Origin: Hofstenia miamia
Lineage: Eukaryota; Xenacoelomorpha; Acoela
Direction of reading: 5' to 3'
Assembly: GCA_004352715.1 (NCBI GenBank)
Contig: SCFE01000087.1
Span: 1,397,487 to 1,461,486 of the forward strand
Length of the DNA: 64,000 nucleotides
Position numbers and translations under genes: made by a program. Of this stretch, positions 46,692-57,714 are shown piece by piece; the first letter of the stretch is position 1; every line of letters starts with the position of its first letter. A model generated the notes under the pieces. That model did not search any database and was not told the DNA's origin. It saw only the letters and a list, made by a program, of their open reading frames with translations.

Positions 46692-46697
46692 TCAGGC
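46692..46697 (+). repeat. 6-bp target site duplication, right copy (TCAGGC)
   Basis: Identical to 31951-31956 and directly follows the right terminus CCTATACTACT. Confidence 0.9.
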
Positions 46698-48675
46698 AGT
46701 GGCAGAGAATTGTAGAAGATGGAAGACAAACTTAGCAATGGCTGGGATAGACTACAAGAAGGCATATGACAGCATATCACATAGGTCAGTATTGAGGATG
46801 TTAGAGGCCAATGGAGTTTTACAGAAATGGGTTGAGTTTCTAGAGAGGGAGATGGGAAAGTGGCAGACTGAGATAGACGGACACAGGTTGAGGTTTAGGT
46901 GAGGCATATTCCAGGGAGACAGCTTACACCACTACTGTTCTTTAGTTAGTTTAATCCCAATCGCAGGAAAGTTAAAGGAGACAGGTATAGCGTATAAGTT
47001 GGAGAAGAATGGTAGAGTAATGAGTCACCTGTGGTACATGGATGACCTGAAGATGTATGCTAGTTCAAGGAGGATGTTGCAGAAGCAAGTGGAGACATTG
47101 GAGAAGGCAAGCAGAGATTCTGGGTTGGAATTTGGATTAGGAAAGTGTGCGACAGTGAAAATGATCAGAGGTAAGTGCATAGATAGAGATGGTTTGAGGA
47201 GGAACAGTGGGGATAAGATTGAGGAAGTCAAAGAGGGGTACAAGTACTTAGGTGTGATAGAAAAAGATAGAACAGATCATGAGGAAATGAGGACAAGGTT
47301 AAGAAAAGAATACAAGAGGAGAGTAAAGAAGGTACTACAGNGAAGACAAACTTAGCAATGGCTGGGATAGACTACAAGAAGGCATATGACAGCATATCAC
47401 ATAGGTCAGTATTGAGGATGTTAGAGGCCAATGGAGTTTTACAGAAATGGGTTGAGTTTCTAGAGAGGGAGATGGGAAAGTGGCAGACTGAGATAGACGG
47501 ACACAGGTTGAGGTTTAGGTGAGGCATATTCCNACAGGTATAGCGTATAAGTTGGAGAAGAATGGTAGAGTAATGAGTCACCTGTGGTACATGGATGACC
47601 TGAAGATGTATGCTAGTTCAAGGAGGATGTTGCAGAAGCAAGTGGAGACATTGGAGAAGGCAAGCAGAGATTCTGGGTTGGAATTTGGATTAGGAAAGTG
47701 TGCGACAGTGAAAATGATCAGAGGTAAGTGCATAGATAGAGATGGTTTGAGGAGGAACAGTGGGGATAAGATTGAGGAAGTCAAAGAGGGGTACAAGTAC
47801 TTAGGTGTGATAGAAAAAGATAGAACAGATCATGAGGAAATGAGGACAAGGTTAAGAAAAGAATACAAGAGGAGAGTAAAGAAGGTACTACAGAAGTCAG
47901 GATTGAATGGGCAGAATAGTATAAAAGCAATTAATACATGGGCAATACCAGTGTTGAGATATGCTAAGTGTAGAGTAAACTGCAGAGCAGAAGCACTAGG
48001 GGTAAAGGAATATGTAGAAGAACAAACTAAGGGTTCTGTACTGGAGGTCACTAAGGAGTTAAGGAAGATAAAAACTGAGAGTGAAGGAATGAAGGCATAT
48101 CAGAGAGGATGGAATCAGAGAGACAAACAATGTATAGACAGAAGGCAATGCATGGAGAATACTGGAGGAACACACAAATGTGTGACAGAGAAGAATGCAA
48201 CAAGTGGTTAAAGAAGGCAGAACTAAAAAGAGAAACAGAAGCACTGATAATGGCCTCACAGGAGCAAGCAATAAGAACAAATTGGGTGAAGAAGCATATA
48301 GACAGAAGAGTAGAATTAAGTGATAAGTGTAGGCTATGTAAGAAAGATTGTGAGACAGTAGATCATCTGATAGCAGGGTGTGAGAAGTTGGCGCAGAATG
48401 AGTATAAGTTCAGGCATGGCAAGGTGGGAAGAATGGTTAACTGGAGTTTGAGCAGGCAGCATGGGTTAGAAGCAGGAGACTACTGGTATAAGCACAAGCC
48501 ACAGGGCGCCATAGAAAATGAGAAGGTTAAGATACTGTGGGACTTCAACATACAAACAAGCAAGGTGATAGATGCGTGGAGGCCAGACATAGTAGTAGTA
48601 GACAAAGAGAGAAGATTGGAAACAGTGATAGACATAGCAGTACCAAAGGACAGGAATGTAGAAAGCATTGATTGA
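46698..48675 (+). mobile_element. R2/R4-like LINE, right fragment, with false duplications
   Basis: Continuation of the LINE split by the Polinton. Frames give LAMAGIDYKKAYDSISHRS (RT motif A), FQGDSL, SHLWYMDDLKMYASS (YMDD active site), YKYLGVIEKDRTDH (thumb), then CRLCKKDCETVDHLIAGC (CX2CX8HX4C) and RPDIVVVDK with DIAVPKDRNV, the zinc knuckle and restriction-like endonuclease of R2/R4-type LINEs. The segment 46722-46912 recurs at 47342-47532 and 46981-47340 at 47534-47893, both next to single Ns (47341, 47533), so they are assembly duplicates. Confidence 0.85.
47534..48675 (+). pseudogene. LINE RT C-terminal half, zinc knuckle and restriction-like endonuclease
   Basis: Frame 47519-48211 holds YMDD and the thumb, then slips; frame 48109-48675 (188 aa) begins in the region MYRQKAMHGEYWRNTQM and carries the zinc knuckle and the RPD...DIAVP nuclease core. 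The two overlap by about 100 bases in different frames, so one frameshift separates them, with LRKIKTESEGMKAYQRGW as the join region. The end (NVESID, stop) lacks the last nuclease helices. The protein would nick a specific site and prime reverse transcription. Confidence 0.8.
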
Positions 48676-48689
48676 AAACGATCGAGCTT

Positions 48690-49330
48690 AGGTACATTTG
48701 TTAAATTCATATACCACGTCAGAGAAGCATACATTAAAATAGATTGAACCACTGATTTATATAACATCAATTTACAATTTGTTGAGGTACTAAATGGAAA
48801 AGATCTTCTGAAAAATGAAAATACCTTAAAGATTACGAGATTTTTTATCAATTTAGATGTAATATAGACACCAAGTTAACGAACCTCATTCATTAGCTAA
48901 AATATTTTTCCAATGAACAATAAATGACACTTATCTATTATAAAATTTTATTAGAATAAATTTTTCTAAATTTTAAGACATGTTCTTATTCAAAGCCCAG
49001 TTTTGATAAATGGTAAATCATTTTCAAGAGGTGGATAAATCATCGAGCTAAGTAAATACCAAAAATATTTTTAAGTTTATGAATTAAAATGAATGTGATA
49101 CTTTACCAAATGCTTTGCTAAAGTCAAGATAAAAGGAAACAAATGTCAGTTTATGTAATGATAGTGATAAACTTTATTTAAGTAATTCCAAAGCTGTAAA
49201 ATAGTTTGTCGTTTCTCTGTAAATCCATATTGATGATTTGATAGTAAAGGGTGCACTGCAGTAAAAAGTTCATAAATTTTAATTTATCAAAAAGCAACGA
49301 AAGTTTTGGCAAATAAAGATTGGTCTATGA
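48690..49330 (-). mobile_element. APE-type LINE RT fragment, minus strand
   Basis: Reading leftward from 49330: HQYGFTEKRQT, YLDFSKAFGKVSH (motif A), then heavy decay, and finally LMLYKSVVQSILMYASLTW in the frame 48851-48480, the C-terminal region after the RT. The YxDD part is missing, so there is an internal deletion. It directly abuts the end of the R2/R4-like LINE. Confidence 0.65.
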
Positions 49331-50604
49331 TTACACACACGTTATTTCTACAGCCTGATTTAAGCAATGAAATTCATTTTTGCTGTTTTCAGATCATTGG
49401 AAATAATACTAGCTTCCTCAAAGATTTGAAAAGTTGAAAAACATGAAAAGATATTTTTTTATCATAGTCCTTCAAAAATGAGCTACGTACAGATCTGGTA
49501 AGACTGCTGGTACCAGCAACTTATGTTGGTAATTGGTACTAGCACTCGTCTTGCTGGTACCAGCATTCATGGAAAAATGGCTAACACTAATAATATACCA
49601 CAAAATGAATAAACTTTAGTTTTGTTTCACAATATATGAATGTCATTTGATTAGTGGCACATACTGTAAAATTTTCCATATTGTGCTGAATAGTACGAAG
49701 ATAATATTCTATAATGAGAGCTTATTAATGCATTGAACATAATGATGAGTGATTGTAGTATCTTGATGCTAAAAAATGCCGGCATTGGTATATTTTGTCA
49801 GTAAAAATGCAGAACATGCTATATATGCATCAACATCAGGAATGCCATAACAAAATTGATAAAAATGGGAGATTTGCAAAAAAGCATGAAGCTGCAGTGA
49901 TTGTTTGAAATCAAAGTGCAGCTTGCTACATGCATTTATTATTATGTAGTATGATATCACTTTTAAGTGATTTATTTCCCTTAAATGTAAAAATAAATCA
50001 AAATGTAATCTAATAAATCAGTATTAATAAAAAGTAATAAAAAGAATGAAAAAATCAACAATTTATTTTTTGTTTACATTTGTGCCTAAATAATATTAGC
50101 ATCACTACCACACTCAGCTGGAATACGATCTTAACTCGAATTATATTGTCCAATTTTATATAATTTGGGGTCTTAGCTCAACTCAAATTGCAATTAGAAA
50201 TGTTTTACATACACTAACTTAAATATAAATACATATGTCTCGCCTAAGCGTATGCTGCCATTATTAAGGATGACTAAGAAACTATGTTTTTTGTTGGCTG
50301 TAAGCATTAGTAAACTAATGGCGAAGTTCCACAACTTTTGTCTAGCATTGATAAGGCGCTTTGCAATAGCAGGCTCATAAACACGTTCAACCACGGCTGC
50401 TTGTCTGGTCTACTGCTATTAACTGCTTCAGCCGCTAAAATAGTCTAAAATTATACCCACTCCCAACAAACTGCTAGTGCTATTACCAATCAAAACCACA
50501 TCCCGATGAAGTATAGCTACTAAGGAGACAGAAAATGTCGTCTTCCGTAAAAGACACATCATCACATCAGAGGTGCCGATTATGGTATGGTAAAATACCA
50601 AACT
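49331..50604. other. intergenic, no gene seen
   Basis: A cluster of TGCTGGTACCAGCA-type palindromes at 49508-49575 is the only structure noted. Frames near 49769 and 50194 are short and unrecognised. Confidence 0.5.
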
Positions 50605-50952
50605 TGTCAACGAGCCGTAATTTTTAAGCTAGGCTCGGCTCGTTTAAACTTTGAGTAAGTTCGGCTCGGTTCGGCTCGCCACAGAAAATCTTTCAATGTG
50701 GCTCGTTTCAGATCGGTATTTTTTTAAAAAAATATTGTGCTCTCAGAATTTTTTCAATTGATCTTCCTATTATTTAATAAACATTTCTAAAATACGATTA
50801 CAAGTAAGGAATATTGAATGAAAAAATAAGAAAAATCTGCATAATAAAATTAACAAACAGCTCTATAAATTTGGTTTGCTTAAAAACGGCTCGTTTTGGG
50901 CTCGTTGTATATCCAATACTCTGCTCAAGCTCGCCTCTGCTCGGCTGGCTCG
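50605..50952. repeat. dispersed repeat with GGCTCGGCTCG ends, copy 1
   Basis: Both ends are rich in CTCG/CGAG words (AGGCTCGGCTCG near 50629; CTGCTCGGCTGGCTCG to 50952) and the middle is AT-rich. The middle (near 50745-50860) matches inverted sequence near 60050-60150. It ends at a single N. Probably a small non-autonomous transposon. Confidence 0.6.
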
Positions 50953-50953
50953 N

Positions 50954-53300
50954 TTTGTAGTTCATATTGGCTAAATCCAAGATGTTTCAATTTCAGCAAT
51001 AAATACAACTTACTAGTTGCTTTTTTAGCCATGCTCCTGATGTGATGAGAAAATGAAAGTGCCTTGTCAAAGTACACACCAAGCAATTTCACTACAGATT
51101 GTTGTGTGATATCTTGCAACTTAGGGACAGAGCTTTGACCAAAGTTAATGAGAAGTTCATTCGTCTTGCTATGATTAAAATGAAGGTTCTTGGATAAAAA
51201 ATGAGCCTCAAGAGAATTGATTANCGTTAGAATCTCGACTCGTTGAAAAGTCTGTACCATACCATTATGGAGCATATTATGGATACCATAATGGCATGGT
51301 AGAAAAATTTTTATGGCCATTATGGATGCAAATTTAAAAATATGGCCACAATGGAATCTCTAAATTTATTGTTACACATACAGAATTTATAATTAGTTGC
51401 AATAAAATTTTTAAATTTAGTGTAATATATCTTACAATTATAGTATTTGAGTGGGTATAAATACATGTGTTCATTTTACAAATATTTTCAACAAAAATCA
51501 TTTTAATAAGAACAATTTTTAAAAGTGTTGCAAAAGGTTAGTACACAGTTTCAGCAGATTGTAAACAAATATTAAAGATGAAGTTGTTTCCTATTTGTAA
51601 TAGGGGATTGCAAACAAATATTGACGATTAATTTGTCTCAAAATTTATAATGGTTGCGGATAACAAAGCACGTTGTATTCGAAAACAACAAAAAATAATT
51701 GGTTCATTAGTTAATTTAAAATTTGTTTCTGAATGTTTCAAAATCTTTCTGTGACCTAGTGAGATTGCTTGTGCCTTGTGATACAACTACAACTTCATAT
51801 TACACAAAAATGTTTGTCTATTAATTGCAGCTTGTAATTTGTTATTTATGTTATTAAATATTAGAAATCTCGCTATTTAATTGGTATTACGTATTACCAC
51901 ATGTGTTTTACGTATATTTCGTCACCGTCATTCACCATATTTTTCATAATGGCCATTATGGCCATAATGTATGGACAAAAGTTAAAATATGGCCATTATG
52001 AATGACTAAAAATTTCGTCTAACCATATATGTCCATACCATAAACGACACCCCTGCATCACATTGAAAAATTTGAACATCAGAGAATGGTGTTAAATCGG
52101 ATTCATTTTGATATACTGAAGCAAAGAAGCGATTAAACATAGAACTTATTTCTAATTGATTTCTCGCATCAGGACTTCGAATAGGTCCGTGAAAGAAAAG
52201 GATATGACTTTAGTGAACGAAGAAGCTTGTAGCAGTTATTATTGCTGTCAATATTATCGAAATTTTTAGCAAATAATGTCGCATCAAGTTCGATAGATTC
52301 TGATAGTTGCCGTCGAATTAAAATGAGTTGATTAGTTATTCTTGAAAAAGTTGGCTTCATGAGTTTTTGTTTAGGCTAGAATTTTGGGGTAGATGACCTC
52401 GCTTCTTTCTTTTTATTTGAACGAAAGTGTTAATAATATCCAATAAATCGTTATACCATGCATCAATATAAAATGAATGATCAAGAAGGTGATTAAATGA
52501 AAAAACCGAAGAGGTTAAGCTTTTTTTAAATTCACTTACATTTGTCTGAGAAAAAAAGTATGAGGCAGTATTACTAAAATTATCTAGGTTGAGAGGATCT
52601 TTAAAAAGATTACGATTGAAATATATATCAATTATTCCACTATGATCAAAGAAATTGTCAGATGCCGGAGTAAGTAATTTTGTTTCAAAGCAATCGTCAT
52701 TTATGAACGCAAGATCGAGAACATATTTCCACTCTTGTAAGTAGGAAAAGTAACTGTTTTATAAAGCTTCTGATTTAGTAGTAGATCCATAAGTTATTGT
52801 TTATAATCATTACCTGATATTCCAGTTTCTAAATCAAGATTTATAAAGTTGAAGTCACCAATAACAATAATGCATATTGTATCTTTTATAATTGTTTTGT
52901 TTATGGACCTTATAAAAGCACAATAAGACGCTAAGGAAGATGAAGTAAATAGACAAACTTATCACAGCTCAAATGTGGAAGAATGTAGATAGTGATAATA
53001 AGAATGACAACAGGGTTTAAGTCAATAATAGTTGTACATCCAAAATTAACATTATTTTACGTTTAATTGAATAAAAATTATATCATCTTTAACAAAGATA
53101 ATGCAACCACCATGATTAAATTAGTGATGATCTCATTGCTTCTGATGCAATTGAAAATGGAAAGTCAGGAAATATTGAGCCATGGAAGCTATGAGCAAGC
53201 CAAGTTTCTGTTATCCAGATAATTGAAGCATGAAAACAAATTGCTTGATTCAATAATTTAATTATTTTATCTAATGAATTCCAACTTTGTGCATCTGTTT
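50954..53300 (-). mobile_element. APE-type LINE, minus strand, split by a palindromic element
   Basis: Leftward from 53300: endonuclease start ITETWLAHSFHGS (about 53220), GDFNFINLDLE (about 52860, the conserved GDFN), linker pieces in 52360-52169 and FNRFFASVYQNESDLTPFSD (about 52120), then after an unrelated 830-bp segment the RT thumb/C-terminal part VVKLLGVYFDKALSFSHHI (51223-50954). The RT palm is missing and heavily frame-broken throughout. Confidence 0.75.
51240..52050. repeat. palindrome-rich element (ATGGCCATTATGG) within the LINE
   Basis: The left part has ACCATTATGG, ACCATAATGGCATGG and ATGGCCATTATGG; the right part has CATAATGGCCATTATGGCC and TATGGCCATTATG in inverted arrangement. 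The middle is AT-rich non-coding. A foldback/MITE-like element is likely, but a single N at 51224 obscures the left edge. Confidence 0.55.
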
Positions 53301-54929
53301 ATAAAGACGTCATCCTGTGTGACAACTTATTAACATATAGTCAATCAATAACTCTAAGTGATCCATTTTGGAACAGTTGAAGCTTACGAATTTTAACTCC
53401 ACACCTGATTGCACTAACTCATAACGCATAGAAAGTATTTTTCTTAAAGTGATTAGTAGAATACTGATTTTTTATGATGTAAATATGCACGGTTTCTATA
53501 GCTAGATGGAACAAATATATTGTCTGCATCAATAGCAGTATTTTCCTACATGATACAAGATAAATATAGAGAATTAGCGTTTTGTTATAAAGCTAGAATT
53601 TGGGCTCGGCGGTATGAACATTTTGCATTCTCTCAAATTGTGATTTATTTTCAACAGCATGTACATATTCGGATCGAAATTAAGATTGCAAAAATTCAAT
53701 ACAGGTCGAATCTGACAAATGAAAATCTTGGCATGCAATTGCAAAGTTGCCACATCGTTTTTTAGTTTAATGCTTCATAATAATATGACTTCAAAGTTAT
53801 GCGGCCCGCTTATTGCGCTGTAACTTACAAGTGGCCTGCAACAGAAAATCTGTTCTGCAGTGCTTGTTTAACATAAACATCAACGTTTAAATGCTTATGA
53901 AATGCTCTAGGCAATTATATTGAACCTAGGTTGTATTTTACTAAACGTAACCCAATTTTTCTTTTGTCATGCATTCTTCCAAAACATCTAAATCCTTTAA
54001 CTCACAAGCCAATAATATATCCAAAATCTAAAAATACCACAGGATAGAAGAATTACTTTTCTTATATTTGTATTTAATATTCTGACTGTTCATGATATTT
54101 GAGGAATACACACATCAACAGGGGTTGTCTGGTCTATCTACAGAAAACGAAATGGTAAGTTGTTGCTCCATAATATTTAGACATCCTGAACATGAGATAT
54201 TGGAGAATTCGAATGTTTCTTGAAAATCAGAATCAGCACAGGAATAATAATTGACACAAATATTCACCAATACATGGGAGTACATTCATTCGAAAATGTA
54301 AACAAATCATCGCAATGTATCGTTAGAGAGTAGTTATGAAGCTCAGAGCTAACATCTGTCTTAATAGACCAATATTGGCAGGGCAGAAACATTTGATTTT
54401 TTTTATTCAGATTCATGTTAAGTATTTCCATGCACGTCATGATTTTTTAGAAAAAATAGCTTTTTCATCCTCTTTAGAAATCCTGGATTTTAATTCATTC
54501 ATTGCTAAAGCAACTATCTTATTTGTAAATTCGCTGACACTTATGCTTATCACTGCTTTTACAGATTCTTTCTGCTAAGCAACGAATAGCATTGTGTTTG
54601 AAATTAAGGGAAATTTGATTCTGAAATATCACAAAGAAATTTGTTTTCAAAATATGTTTGATGAGCTATGCCAGACTAAGGAAATTTGGTTACAGGAAAT
54701 TGTTTAAAAGTTGTGACGATTTTTGTGTGCTACACTGTGGAACTTTGTTTAAAAAACAAAAGCTGGACAACTGATTATTGAAAAAATGCAGAGATATTTG
54801 ACTTTTTCTACTCTTGTATCAATCCAGTATATAACCATTGAGGTATTATTACTAAGACTTTCTAAATGTTTAGAAGAAATTGTAAAACTAAAGCGCATTT
54901 GTAAATAACAATGTTAATCTTTAATGTTT
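53301..54929. other. intergenic, no gene seen
   Basis: Two frames near 53520 and 54336 (about 80 codons each) lack recognisable domains. This is where the promoter and 5'UTR exon of the second TRIM-like gene are expected. Confidence 0.5.
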
Positions 54930-54944
54930 ACTTATTTCATTCAG
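54930..54944 (+). promoter_or_regulatory. probable 3' splice site before the second TRIM-like gene
   Basis: ACTTATTTCATTCAG ends 45 bases before the chosen ATG (54990). The frame is open back to 54924, but those 22 codons overlap the acceptor and are probably intron or 5'UTR. Confidence 0.5.
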
Positions 54945-54989
54945 ATCGGCACCTTTTCATATAGAAGTATATCGATAAATTCGTTTAAA

Positions 54990-56864
54990 ATGCTAGACAA
55001 TCCGGATCACACATTATGTGGAAGATGCTTAAAAAGGCACAAAGACCCACAAATTCTGCAATGCTTACACTCCTTTTGCACAAACTGCATAAAACTAATT
55101 AGCAATGGTAATAAGAAAATTTACTGCCCAATTTGTAATGATCCTACTGATATGGAACTCTGGGAGAAAAATGGTCCTTGCAAAGACTTTATGGATTGCC
55201 TTAAAAGTTTAAGATTCTGCAATTTTTCACCTGATTTAAGAAATTGCAGTGACTGTGAAAAGCAAATGGTTTCAAGTGAAGTTCACCTGTGTAAACAATG
55301 TTCAAAAATATTGTGTTTTGAATGCTTCTTTTATCACAAGCAAGCAAAAAGCTGCAAGATGCATGATGTTTATGCACTCAATCCAGAAATCATTCCTATG
55401 TGCAAAAAGCATAACGAAAAATTTACGTTTTTCTGTGAACAATCGACTTGTTGTTCAAACATTTGCGGCACATGCGCTATCCAGGACCATCGAGGACATT
55501 CAATGTACACTGCACAAATGTCTCTAAATCAGATTCCTAAATTGTTACAAAAACATCAGTCCAAATTTGATGAACTCACTGATACCATTTGTAAATTAAA
55601 AGATAAACAAAAACAATTTGAAAATGAAACAATCGAAGTAGAAATTACTCTTATTAAAAGGCGTGATTTTCTTGTAGAAACGATCAAACAACTGTATGAT
55701 AAACAAATTGACAACTTGAATAGATATTCTCACGCAGTTTTGAACGATTTTCACGAAGAGCTAAAAACTTGGGAAAATTTAAAAGCGTTTTTGTTACATA
55801 TTAAGCAAGAATATTCTGTTGACGAGATTAAAAAATCTGATTATAAGATTCTCAGAGATTGTCAAACACTTACAAATGAATCAAATGTACGAATATTTGT
55901 AAAAAATAAATTATTGAATAACACAACAGTAACATTTAACTCAAGTGAATATTCCTTTAAAGAAGTTGAGGATTCAATAGGCCTATTTATTGGTAAAGTT
56001 ATAAAGGAAGTAAGAGAAGATGAATTTTTATGTATTACAGACAAACGAATGTGTTTACATGCAGACTACAATTGCAAGACAGAAATTTCATCAATATATT
56101 ATGACATCGAAGATAGTATTTTATATACTGTTAGTAAGGATTGCGTTCTTCGCAAGAATATGTACGACAGAGTGCTAAAATCGTTAAAGCTTCCTGCAAC
56201 CTATGCTAACTATTCCATAACAGCACTCCCTAATAGAAGATTTCTTCTGTTCACTCGTGAGGATTTACTGTTTGGATGCTTTAAATCATCGTTATATTTG
56301 GTTAAAGAAAATTTGGAAGAGTATAAACCCTACCCTATTTTGTTTTGTAATCCTGAAAAACTGCAATTAATTAGTTCAAGTCCTTGTAAGAACTTTGTTT
56401 ACTTCTACTGTGACGATGGTTCAATTTACAAACTTAATGAAATAATCAAAAATTGTACAAAATGCAACTCACATTTGCGAATCATTCCAACCTCTATGTC
56501 AATTTGTAAGAACTTGGATTATATTGCCTTCTCTACGAATAACTTCCAAGGCATTCACATTTTTTCATATGAAAGCGCAAGTGAATTGATGGTATTTAGA
56601 CGTAATACAGTTGGTTATTCTGCGGCTACATTTTTAACGGAAAATGTTATTGTTGCTTGTAATAGCAAACATGTTTTAGAATTTTTTAGCGTAAAAACAA
56701 AACTACAAATCGCAAAGACTACACCTTACTGGTTCAACAAAGCCTGTAATTATGATAAAGAATATATTCGTGATATCTGTTCCATCACAAGAGGGGGTCT
56801 CAATTATTTTTATGTTAGTTCTTGGAAAAACAAAGGTGTCAAAATTTTCAAACATGAAATTTAA
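54990..56864 (+). CDS. TRIM-like RING, double B-box, coiled-coil protein (paralogue)
   Basis: 624 aa from the Met just before the RING; an earlier in-frame Met at 54924 is less likely because a splice acceptor follows it. RING: C10, C13, C25, H27, C30, C33, C46, C49. First B-box: C86, C89, C101, C104, C109, C112, H116, H125. Second B-box: C138, H141, C149, C154, C159, C162, H167, H170. A helical coiled-coil region follows (about 180-310). The tail shares strand-like segments with the 23.4-kb gene in the same order (LPNRRFLLFTRE, YCDDGSIYKLN, LDYIAFSTNNFQG), so the two arose by duplication including the tail. Expected role: ubiquitin ligase scaffold; target unknown. No introns. Confidence 0.9.
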   Translation: MLDNPDHTLCGRCLKRHKDPQILQCLHSFCTNCIKLISNGNKKIYCPICNDPTDMELWEKNGPCKDFMDCLKSLRFCNFSPDLRNCSDCEKQMVSSEVHLCKQCSKILCFECFFYHKQAKSCKMHDVYALNPEIIPMCKKHNEKFTFFCEQSTCCSNICGTCAIQDHRGHSMYTAQMSLNQIPKLLQKHQSKFDELTDTICKLKDKQKQFENETIEVEITLIKRRDFLVETIKQLYDKQIDNLNRYSHAVLNDFHEELKTWENLKAFLLHIKQEYSVDEIKKSDYKILRDCQTLTNESNVRIFVKNKLLNNTTVTFNSSEYSFKEVEDSIGLFIGKVIKEVREDEFLCITDKRMCLHADYNCKTEISSIYYDIEDSILYTVSKDCVLRKNMYDRVLKSLKLPATYANYSITALPNRRFLLFTREDLLFGCFKSSLYLVKENLEEYKPYPILFCNPEKLQLISSSPCKNFVYFYCDDGSIYKLNEIIKNCTKCNSHLRIIPTSMSICKNLDYIAFSTNNFQGIHIFSYESASELMVFRRNTVGYSAATFLTENVIVACNSKHVLEFFSVKTKLQIAKTTPYWFNKACNYDKEYIRDICSITRGGLNYFYVSSWKNKGVKIFKHEI

Positions 56865-57063
56865 CCTTGACGCTTTAGAATTGTTCTATATCTGGGAAAT
56901 TTTCAATTATAAATCAGTGTACATTGTTGATTCGATTATTTCAAAATTCATTGTGTACTTTCAAATCAACCGAATTTCTGTAAAATTTCTATCGGTTGAT
57001 TATTTTTATAAATCAATTTTGATGGATTTTTGTTTCTTCTTCAAATGTAAAACATTGTAAAAA
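56865..57063. other. 3' flank of the TRIM-like gene
   Basis: AT-rich, with an open frame that overlaps the gene end in another phase; no gene called. Confidence 0.5.
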
Positions 57064-57215
57064 AAATTAAGTGAACGACAGCATACCAGAGTAGGAAAGT
57101 ATCAATGAGACAAACAAGGTGAAAGGCAATACTTTCAAAATACTAGAGCAATGCAGAAAACTGCGACAGAGAAGAGAGCAATTATCGACTAAAGAGGGCA
57201 GGACTGAATGGTAAA
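57064..57215 (+). mobile_element. short R2/R4-like LINE fragment
   Basis: GACAAACA...AGGCAAT...AATACT...GCGACAGAGAAGA and AAGAGGGCAGGACTGAA follow the same order as 48120-48230 of the larger copy, with many differences. It is a solitary decayed piece. Confidence 0.6.
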
Positions 57216-57565
57216 AAACTATATTCATTGGGCCAATAATCTAATTGGGCGAAAAATTTTTTGCGCGAACAACGCATGCCACATTTTATTGCCCCATACT
57301 AAAAAAAAATCTGTTTCAAAACTGTTTGCGATATTCTATTGCTCAAATTTGCCTTATGACAAATGTTCATAATTACAACAACATCAATGTCAACTATTTT
57401 ATATCTCTAACTACTTAGAATATATTGATTCATTTTTCAAATACCGTCTAATAAAACTGCCAATAGAAACAAATATGATTCTAATACATAAAAAACATGA
57501 TATTAAAATGAAAATTAATTTGATCTTTAATAAGCTTTTTATGTAAGAGTAGTCGTATGGTATAT

Positions 57566-57638
57566 GGCACTGTGGCCTAATAGATAAGGCGTCAGCCTCC
57601 TAAGTTTAAGACTGCAGATTCGAGTCCTGCGAGGGTCG
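57566..57638 (+). pseudogene. tRNA-Arg(CCU)-like sequence, degenerate
   Basis: Seventy-three bases parse as a tRNA: D-arm GCCT/AGGC, anticodon loop CTCCTAA (anticodon CCU, Arg), T-loop TTCGAGT. Both internal promoter boxes are well kept. The stems are not: two mismatches in the acceptor stem, one C-T mismatch and a wobble in the anticodon stem, one mismatch in the T stem. It is either a tRNA pseudogene or the head of a tRNA-derived SINE; LINE-like sequence follows within 100 bases. Confidence 0.65.
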
Positions 57639-57714
57639 ATTTTTTGGTTTCCGACGGTTGGGATGAGCTACGTGTGCAGCAATCAAAATCCTAAACTACG
57701 TGTACGATTACCGA

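Noticed and set aside
47025-48280. Several minus-strand ORFs in 47.0-48.3 kb
   Set aside because: Antisense shadows of the R2/R4-like LINE RT and nuclease; two are copies of each other through the false duplication.
55249-55527. 92-codon plus-strand ORF inside the second TRIM-like gene
   Set aside because: Overlaps the B-boxes in another frame; the TRIM frame has all zinc ligands in place.
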